This document shows, one piece after another, positions 58,129-64,000 of a stretch of DNA of 64,000 bases; the first letter of the stretch is position 1; every line of letters begins with the position of its first letter. The DNA is from Pseudomonas californiensis (lineage in GTDB: Bacteria > Pseudomonadota > Gammaproteobacteria > Pseudomonadales > Pseudomonadaceae), in assembly GCF_021147775.1 (NCBI RefSeq), contig NZ_JAGTPK010000010.1, positions 1-64,000 of the forward strand. The letters run 5' to 3'. The notes beneath the pieces were generated by a model, which had not been told where the DNA came from, made no database searches, and saw only the letters and a program-made list of their open reading frames with translations. The translations under genes and the position numbers were made by a program.

Positions 58129-59211
58129 ATGCTGGATTGGAAAAACCGCGCAGGCAGCGCGAGTGAGCGTACCGCTGACAGTTCATCGGTCAAAAGACGC
58201 GGTTTTATGGGCAACCTGTTTTACAGCCGTGCATTGGGCGCCCTGATCTTGATCTATTTGCTGGTCGCACTGGTGGTCGGCTGGTACTGGAGCAAGGAAC
58301 CTGCCCTGTTTCCGGTGCAACAGAACGCGCAAGCCGCCGCCGAGCGCGAAGGCAAGCCGATGGTGATTGGCTATACCACCGTCGAGACGCTCAAGACCGT
58401 CACGCGTACCCTGCTGGAAAAACGCGGTGGCTACTTGTCCAACGACCGCATGCCGCCTGGCCTGTGGCTCGACAATATTCCCAGCTGGGAATATGGCGTG
58501 CTGGTGCAGGTTCGCGACCTGAGCCGCGCCCTGCGCAAAGACTTCGCCCGCTCCCAGTCGCAATCGGCGGAAGACGGCGATCTGGCCCGTGCCGAGCCGT
58601 TGTTCAACTTCAATAACCGCAGCTGGATTCTGCCTTCCAGTGAATCGCAGTATGCAGAAGGCATCAGTGCCCTGAGCCGCTATCAGGCACGTTTGTCAGA
58701 CCCGAATCAGAAAGGCGCACTGTTTTATGCTCGCGCCGACAATCTGAACAACTGGCTGGGCGATGTCGGCACACGTCTGGGCTCGCTGTCGCAGCGTTTG
58801 TCGGCAAGTGTCGGTAGGGTCAAGCTCAACAGCACCCTGAAAACCGAATCCGCAGTTGTGTCAGTCAAGCCAGGCGAAGTGCCGCAGGTTGATGAAGAGA
58901 TTGTGGAAACGCCGTGGCTGGAAGTGGACAACGTGTTCTACGAAGCCCGCGGTCAGGCCTGGGCGCTGTCGCATTTGCTGCGCGCCATCGAAGTCGACTT
59001 CGCCGACGTACTGGCCAAGAAAAACGCAACGGTCAGCGTGCGCCAGATCATTCGTGAACTGGAAGCCTCGCAAGAACCTCTGTGGAGCCCGATGATTCTC
59101 AACGGTAGCCCGTTCGGTGTGTTCGCCAACCACTCGCTGGTCATGGCCAACTACATCTCGCGCGCCAATGCGGCCGTCATCGATCTTCGTCAGTTGCTGA
59201 ATCAGGGTTGA
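58129..59211 (+). CDS. DUF2333 inner-membrane protein
   Basis: 360 residues. One N-terminal membrane helix (ALGALILIYLLVALVVGWYW, about 34-54) is followed by a periplasmic domain with YTTVETLKTVTRTLLEKRGGYLSND and WLEVDNVFYEARGQAWALSHLLRAI, matching the conserved DUF2333 family of gammaproteobacteria. Function is unknown. The start is the ATG at 58129 (AAAAGGA upstream). Its stop overlaps the NUDIX start by one base (TGATG). Confidence 0.85.
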   Translation: MLDWKNRAGSASERTADSSSVKRRGFMGNLFYSRALGALILIYLLVALVVGWYWSKEPALFPVQQNAQAAAEREGKPMVIGYTTVETLKTVTRTLLEKRGGYLSNDRMPPGLWLDNIPSWEYGVLVQVRDLSRALRKDFARSQSQSAEDGDLARAEPLFNFNNRSWILPSSESQYAEGISALSRYQARLSDPNQKGALFYARADNLNNWLGDVGTRLGSLSQRLSASVGRVKLNSTLKTESAVVSVKPGEVPQVDEEIVETPWLEVDNVFYEARGQAWALSHLLRAIEVDFADVLAKKNATVSVRQIIRELEASQEPLWSPMILNGSPFGVFANHSLVMANYISRANAAVIDLRQLLNQG

Positions 59212-59756
59212 TGGCGATTCCCTTGAAGGAGGCCGCGCACCGCGCCGCCTCCGACGCCGAGCAGATCGCCTGGGTCGATGAACTGGACCAGCCACTGGGC
59301 TCAATGGCTCGCGCCGAACTGCGCGAGCGCGGACTGATTGGTCGCGGCACCTATATTCTGCTGTTCAACTCCGCAGGTGAGCTGTGCGTGCACCGCCGTA
59401 CGTTGAGCAAGGCTATTTATCCCGGTTACTGGGATGTGGCGGCAGGCGGCATGGTCCAGGCTGACGAAACCTATGCGGAGTCGGCAGGGAGGGAGCTTGA
59501 AGAGGAGCTGGGCGTAGGCGGGGTACCGTTGCTCGCCCATGAGCAGTTTTTCTTCGACCAGCCGGGCAATCGTATCTGGTGCGCAGTGTTCTCTGCCCTG
59601 TGGGATGGCCCCCTGAAGCTGCAGCCTGAAGAAGTCCTTGAAGCATGCTTTCTGCCCATCGACGAAGTGTTGCGCCAAGCCGAACAAAAGCCCTATTGCC
59701 CTGATTCACTGGCCGCACTGAAACGCTACCTGACGCAGGTCGCAAATGTTCAGTAA
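59211..59756 (+). CDS. NUDIX hydrolase (YfcD-like)
   Basis: 181 residues. The Nudix box is complete: G(MVQAD)E(TYAESAG)RELEEELGV, i.e. Gx5Ex7REUxEExGU. The region before it (EWVDELDQPLGSMAR-like start, GTYILLFNSAGELCVHRR) follows YfcD/isopentenyl-isomerase-like Nudix enzymes. The substrate is unknown. The ATG at 59211 overlaps the DUF2333 stop; a TTG one codon earlier is less likely. Confidence 0.88.
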   Translation: MAIPLKEAAHRAASDAEQIAWVDELDQPLGSMARAELRERGLIGRGTYILLFNSAGELCVHRRTLSKAIYPGYWDVAAGGMVQADETYAESAGRELEEELGVGGVPLLAHEQFFFDQPGNRIWCAVFSALWDGPLKLQPEEVLEACFLPIDEVLRQAEQKPYCPDSLAALKRYLTQVANVQ

Positions 59757-59848
59757 ATTGGCGCATTCAACCCCTTAGCAAGTGGCCTGATTGCCGTTAC
59801 ACTGCGCGACCTTTTCAAACCGGACCGGCCCTGCCGGGTTCGCGGTAT

Positions 59849-59965
59849 CTGTACGAAAAGTCGGCGAGCGAAGGTCAAGCAAGGCAAAACAGGCGAGGAA
59901 TGGTCGAAGTCACCCACGAGCCTGTTTTAACGCGGCGTCACCGAGTGCAGTCACTTTACGTACAG
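59849..59965. mobile_element. 117-bp MITE-like element
   Basis: Ends CTGTACGAAAAGT (59849-59861) and ACTTTACGTACAG (59953-59965) are 13-bp inverted repeats with one mismatch. Inside, AAAACAGGC (59886-59894) pairs with GCCTGTTTT (59920-59928). There is no open frame of note and no clear target duplication. The form is that of a non-autonomous miniature element; I believe similar sequence recurs in P. syringae genomes, but this needs a search. Confidence 0.6.
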
Positions 59966-60056
59966 AGCTTAGCGCTGCCCCTGCCAGAGTGGGGCTTCGC
60001 GGTCGATGGTTCACCTGAACCCGACCCATTTTCAGTCCTCAACAAGAGGATTTCCC

Positions 60057-60428
60057 GTGGCTAAAAAAGCCGCTTCGCTCGCCGCCCTGGGTGGCCTGGT
60101 ATTTTCAACCGACTCAGGGCGCCACTGCCCGGACTGTCGTGAACCCGTCGCCGCCTGCACCTGCAAGCAGACCGCTATCCCTGAAGGGGATGGCGTTGCT
60201 CGCGTTCGTCGCGAAAGCAAGGGTCGCGGCGGCAAGACAGTCACCACTATCAGCGGCGTGCCGCTGGCCGAAGAAGCGCTCAAAGACCTTGCCAAGACCC
60301 TCAAACAGCGGTGCGGCACGGGTGGATCGCTCAAGGACGGCGTCATCGAGATTCAGGGCGATCACGTTGAGCTTCTGCTGGCCGAACTGGTCAAAAAAGG
60401 CTTCAAGGCCAAGAAATCCGGCGGCTGA
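60057..60428 (+). CDS. SUI1/eIF1-like translation factor (YciH family)
   Basis: 123 residues from a GTG start at 60057 (AAGAGGA upstream). The N-terminal zinc-knuckle-like CPDCREPVAACTC motif (about 23-36) is followed by the SUI1 fold: RRESKGRGGKTVTTISGVPL, CGTGGSLKDGVIEIQGDHVELL. Bacterial YciH proteins resemble eIF1 and may influence start-codon fidelity; the role is not essential. The frame is open to 60006 upstream, but that stretch has no ribosome-binding site at its start. It lies upstream of speA. Confidence 0.87.
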   Translation: MAKKAASLAALGGLVFSTDSGRHCPDCREPVAACTCKQTAIPEGDGVARVRRESKGRGGKTVTTISGVPLAEEALKDLAKTLKQRCGTGGSLKDGVIEIQGDHVELLLAELVKKGFKAKKSGG

Positions 60429-60528
60429 GCGAAAGTAGCCGCCAGGGAATCAAATCGTCACTTCCACTTATTACACTGCGCCCAGCTGGCTATGGGCTGG
60501 CGCTACGACTTCTTTATAGGGGACTTCG

Positions 60529-62442
60529 ATGTCCGTACGACGCACACGCAAAGACGATGGCAGCCAATGGACCGTTGCGGACAGCCGCAGCGTTTATGGC
60601 ATTCGCCATTGGGGGGCCGGCTACTTCGCAATCAACGAAGCCGGGCGCGTAGAAGTCCGTCCGAACGGGCCTGAAAGCTCGCCGATCGACCTTTATGAAC
60701 AGGTCGACAATCTGCGCAAGAGCGGCTTGTCGCTGCCGTTGCTGGTACGCTTCCCTGACATCCTGCAGGACCGTGTTCGCCAATTGACCGGCGCATTCGA
60801 CAGCAACATCGCACGCCTCGACTACCAGAGCCAATACACGGCGCTGTACCCGATCAAGGTCAACCAGCAGGAAGCGGTGGTGGAAAACATCATCGCCACC
60901 CAGAACGTCTCGATCGGTCTTGAAGCCGGCTCCAAGCCGGAGCTGATGGCCGTGCTGGCGCTGGCACCCAAGGGCGGCACCATCGTTTGCAACGGTTACA
61001 AGGACCGTGAGTTCATCCGTCTGGCACTGATGGGCCAGAAGCTGGGCCACAACGTGTTCATCGTCATCGAGAAAGAGTCCGAAGTCGAACTGGTGATCGA
61101 AGAAGCCGCCGAACTCAAGGTCGCCCCTCAGGTCGGCCTGCGTGTGCGCCTGTCTTCCCTGGCGTCGAGCAAATGGGCAGACACCGGTGGCGAAAAATCC
61201 AAGTTCGGGCTGTCCGCTGCGCAACTGTTGTCGGTGGTCGAGCGCTTCCGCAAGGCGGGTCTGGACCACGGCATCCGCCTGCTGCACTTCCACATGGGCT
61301 CGCAGATCGCCAACCTGGCGGACTACCAGCATGGTTTCAAGGAAGCGATCCGTTACTACGGCGAGCTGCGCAACCTCGGTCTGCCGGTGGACCACATCGA
61401 TGTCGGCGGCGGTCTGGGCGTCGATTACGACGGCACCCACTCGCGCAATGCCAGCTCCATCAACTACGACATGGACGACTACGCCGGTGTCGTGGTCGGC
61501 ATGCTCAAGGAGTTCTGCGACGCGCAGGGCCTGCCGCACCCACACATCTTCTCGGAAAGCGGCCGCTCGCTGACCGCTCACCACGCCATGCTGGTGGTGC
61601 AGGTGACCGACGTCGAGAAGCACAACGACGAAGTCCCGGAAATCGCCGACAAGGAAAGCCTGCCGGAAACCGTGCAATGGCTGGTGGACCTGCTGGGTCC
61701 GACCGACATCGAGATGGTGACCGAAACCTACTGGCGCGCCACGCACTACATGAGCGACATCGCCACCCAGTACGCCGACGGCAAGATCAGCCTGGCGCAG
61801 AAAGCTCTGGGTGAGCAGTGCTACTTCGCCGTATGCCGCCGCCTGCACAACTCGTTGAAAGCCCGTCAGCGCTCGCATCGCCAGGTGCTGGACGAGCTCA
61901 ACGACAAGCTTGCCGACAAGTACATCTGCAACTTCTCGGTGTTCCAGAGCCTGCCGGACACCTGGGCGATTGGCCAGGTGCTGCCGATTCTGCCGCTGCA
62001 CCGTCTGGGTGAAGAACCTGTACGCCGCGCCGTATTGCAAGACCTGACCTGCGACTCCGACGGCAAGATCAAGCAGTACGTCGACGAGCAGAGCATCGAG
62101 ACCAGCATGCCGGTGCACCCACTGAACGAAGGCGAAGACTACCTGTTGGGTATCTTCCTGGTCGGCGCTTATCAGGAAATTCTGGGCGACATGCACAACC
62201 TGTTCGGTGACACCGACTCGGTCAATATTTACCAGAACCCGGACGGCAGCGTTTACCACGCAGGCATCGAAACCCACGACACCATCGAAGACATGCTGCG
62301 CTACGTGCATTTGTCGCCGGAAGAACTGATGACCCATTACCGGGACAAAGTCGCCAGCGCCAAGATCACCCCACGCGAACGCACCTACTTCCTCGACGCC
62401 CTGCGCCTTGGTCTGACACGGTCTTCATACCTGTCGTCCTGA
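60529..62442 (+). CDS. speA: Biosynthetic arginine decarboxylase SpeA
   Basis: 637 residues, the normal size for SpeA. It is a fold-III PLP decarboxylase: cofactor Lys in [15 protein letters not shown] (about residue 107), glycine loop [31 protein letters not shown] and the C-terminal catalytic Cys in [21 protein letters not shown] and LTCDSDGKI segments. It converts arginine to agmatine for putrescine synthesis. AGGGGACTTCG precedes the ATG. A long hairpin follows the stop. Confidence 0.95.
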   Translation: MSVRRTRKDDGSQWTVADSRSVYGIRHWGAGYFAINEAGRVEVRPNGPESSPIDLYEQVDNLRKSGLSLPLLVRFPDILQDRVRQLTGAFDSNIARLDYQSQYTALYPIKVNQQEAVVENIIATQNVSIGLEAGSKPELMAVLALAPKGGTIVCNGYKDREFIRLALMGQKLGHNVFIVIEKESEVELVIEEAAELKVAPQVGLRVRLSSLASSKWADTGGEKSKFGLSAAQLLSVVERFRKAGLDHGIRLLHFHMGSQIANLADYQHGFKEAIRYYGELRNLGLPVDHIDVGGGLGVDYDGTHSRNASSINYDMDDYAGVVVGMLKEFCDAQGLPHPHIFSESGRSLTAHHAMLVVQVTDVEKHNDEVPEIADKESLPETVQWLVDLLGPTDIEMVTETYWRATHYMSDIATQYADGKISLAQKALGEQCYFAVCRRLHNSLKARQRSHRQVLDELNDKLADKYICNFSVFQSLPDTWAIGQVLPILPLHRLGEEPVRRAVLQDLTCDSDGKIKQYVDEQSIETSMPVHPLNEGEDYLLGIFLVGAYQEILGDMHNLFGDTDSVNIYQNPDGSVYHAGIETHDTIEDMLRYVHLSPEELMTHYRDKVASAKITPRERTYFLDALRLGLTRSSYLSS

Positions 62443-62452
62443 CGCCTGTGCC

Positions 62453-62494
62453 GGTCAGTCTTCGCGATGCTGCGTCTGCTCGCGAAGGCTGACC
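62453..62494 (+). terminator. Long hairpin after speA, possible terminator
   Basis: GGTCAGTCTTCGCGA (62453-62467) pairs with TCGCGAAGGCTGACC (62480-62494) over 15 bp including one G-U pair, with a 12-nt loop. No T-run follows, so it may be a processing or stability element, a REP-like palindrome (TTCGCGA...TCGCGAA) or a weak terminator. Confidence 0.5.
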
Positions 62495-62665
62495 ATCAGG
62501 CAAGCCTGTTTGTCGGCAATCGCCAAGCAGCCCCCGGACCGTATCAGTACGTAGGCTGTCCCCCCGCCAGCCGTAGGCAATGTCCTTTTCTACCCTTCAG
62601 CACTCTGTCCAACGCCCTTCTCCGCCAGAATCCCCGGCCGAATTTTTGCCGGAGAACCTTGTTCA

Positions 62666-64000
62666 TGCCCGATACCGCCAGCGTGCACTGCTTTCGCCTG
62701 GAGATCGCACGTCTGCGTCGCCGTTTCAACGTTTCCTCTTTCAGAGCGACCGAGGCGATCAGCCAACTGTTCGTTTTCGAGCTGGAAATAACGGGTGACG
62801 GCTTCGAGCTGGACCTGGCGACGCTGATGTATACCCCTGCCTTCCTGAATATCGAAGGCAGCCCGCACGGCTTCCACGGGCAGATCCACGGCGCGGCCCG
62901 CCTGCATCACCGACCGGGTCCTGCGTGCTACCGGCTCAAAATCGGCCCACGCCTGGCCTGCCTCGGTCAGCGTTATAACCAACGGGTGTTCCAGCAGATG
63001 AGCGCGACGCAGATCATTGAACGGGTTCTGGAGGAACACGGCATGAGCGGCGGCTACCGCTTCGACCTTCGGGCTGACTGTCAGGAGCGCGAAACCTGCG
63101 TGCAATACGGCGAGTCTGACTTGGAACTGGTCCAGCGGCTCTGCGCAGAAGAAGGCATTCACTATCATTTTCATCATTCACGTCGCCGTCATGAGCTGGT
63201 GTTTGGTGATGGCCTGCGTGGCTTCAGGCAGGCACCGATCGCTGCGTGGCATCCGACCAATCAACGGCCGGGCGTGACGGCTTTCGACGTGACCAGTGAC
63301 GGCGTCGATCTGCCGGGCAGCCGCGCCTTTCAGCGTGCCCATGGCGAAAGTACGCTGCCTTTTATCGACTGCGGATACCTGCTACCCCTGGCCGGGCATC
63401 CAGAGGTGCAGTGGAACCACATGTGGCTGGTTACCCGCGTCGAACATCGCTATGGAACTCATGCGAAACACCTTTCTGTCTATCAGCCTCGTTACCTGAA
63501 CCATTTTCAGGCGATCCCATGGGAAAAGGGCTTCACGCCGCCGAACACGCCGCCCCGCCCGTTGGGCAACGCATTGCAGCGTGCCTGGATTCTGGGGCCG
63601 ATGGGCGAAACGGCTGAACGTGACGCAGCCGGGCGGGTAAAGGCTCAGTTCGAATGGGGGCAACAAGGTGTCGGGGCTCGCTATAGCGAGTGCTGGCTGC
63701 CTGTGGCGCCGGGGATAGATGCGCAATGCAAGGGCGGCGCGGAGGCGGTGGTGGATTTTCAGAACAACGACATGGATCGGCCAGTCATTACCGCCATCCT
63801 GCAAACCCAGGAGCAACTGCCTGAATTCTCGACTGTCGGAGAGCACGACACGCGGCCAGCCAACGGCATACGGATGCAACTCGACTGGCAAGTGCTGCTG
63901 GGTGACGAAAACACCGTGCAACTGGGCGACACCACATTTCAGCTTGATCCAGAGAGCGAACTGCTGCTGCAGGTGGGCGCAAGCCAGGTGAGGCTCGAAC
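62666..64000 (+). CDS. vgrG: VgrG/TssI type VI secretion spike protein, 3' end beyond the window
   Basis: 445 codons are open from ATG 62666 to the window edge. The N-terminal gp27-like part has QLFVFELEITG, HGQIHGAARL, ATQIIERVLEEHGM, CVQYGESDLELVQRLCAEEGIHYHF (the typical VgrG segment) and a YQPRYLNHF-like transition. The gp5-like OB region has GRVKAQFEWGQQGVGARYSECWLPVA. The C-terminus, which would show any effector domain, is not visible. No other type VI genes are in the window, so this may be an orphan vgrG island that continues to the right. Confidence 0.9.

Noticed and set aside
60514..62337. 607-codon open frame opposite speA
   Set aside because: Antisense shadow of the high-GC speA gene; composition (Val/His/Gln-rich) and lack of motifs argue against a protein.

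Overview
The window is about 60% G+C, with dense genes, short intergenic gaps and many ATGA/TGATG overlaps. It looks like a chromosomal segment of a Pseudomonas, most likely the P. syringae group. Evidence for the genus is gene order as I remember it from P. aeruginosa: bauC-bauA-bauR and the purine genes resemble PA0130-PA0148, the pprA-fppA-pprB-tadG block resembles PA4293-PA4297, and gcbA-DUF2333-NUDIX-SUI1-speA resembles PA4839-PA4843. No database was searched; every family name comes from motifs read in the translations.

Left part (1-17 kb). A strong leftward stable-RNA-type promoter lies at the very edge. Next comes the beta-alanine catabolic set (bauC, bauA, divergent LysR bauR). Purine and nucleoside genes follow: an NCS2 nucleobase permease, a RutR-like TetR regulator, a nucleoside-type ABC transporter (ATPase and two permeases), an 8-oxoguanine-deaminase-like amidohydrolase and, after an interruption, the BMP binding protein, a 2-oxoglutarate/Fe(II) oxygenase and an adenine deaminase (25.7-28.9 kb). 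Inside the block sit a MerR regulator with a textbook MerR-type promoter facing a divergent membrane protein gene, an SDR, and an 850-residue membrane-anchored, propeller-like protein of unknown function.

Middle (17-38 kb). A chemoreceptor and a PAS-GGDEF cyclase flank an AT-rich inverted repeat. A ChaA-type antiporter follows. Then comes a FecBCDE-type siderophore/ferric-citrate ABC operon whose binding-protein gene is broken twice: by an 8-bp tandem duplication in the signal-peptide region and by an in-frame amber codon. After regulators, an oxidoreductase and a Bcr/CflA-type exporter comes a copper module (copZ, a small secreted protein, copA, cueR) with two clear CueR operators. Between cueR and a RIO-type kinase lies 1.3 kb of noncoding DNA holding a 211-bp direct repeat with three-way-junction folding potential, a related inverted element and REP-like sequences.

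Right part (38-64 kb). It holds an AraC regulator, a BASS transporter and an alpha/beta-hydrolase gene knocked out of frame by a 3.6-copy octanucleotide repeat (possible phase variation). A thiolase diverges from a FabG4-like reductase and a MaoC hydratase. Next are a MazG-like pyrophosphatase, cmoM and two DUF4136 lipoproteins. A reduced Tad-pilus locus (tadG, tadE-like, fppA) comes with its PprA/PprB two-component system but without motor, secretin or pilin genes. The end holds gcbA, a DUF2333 gene, a NUDIX hydrolase, a MITE-like element, a SUI1-family factor, speA and the start of a vgrG that runs off the window.

No tRNA, rRNA, CRISPR array or intact insertion sequence was recognised. The best candidates for unusual biology are the octanucleotide-interrupted hydrolase, the decaying fecB, the structured 211-bp repeats, the DnaA-box cluster at 7.2-7.7 kb and the uncharacterised 850-residue protein.
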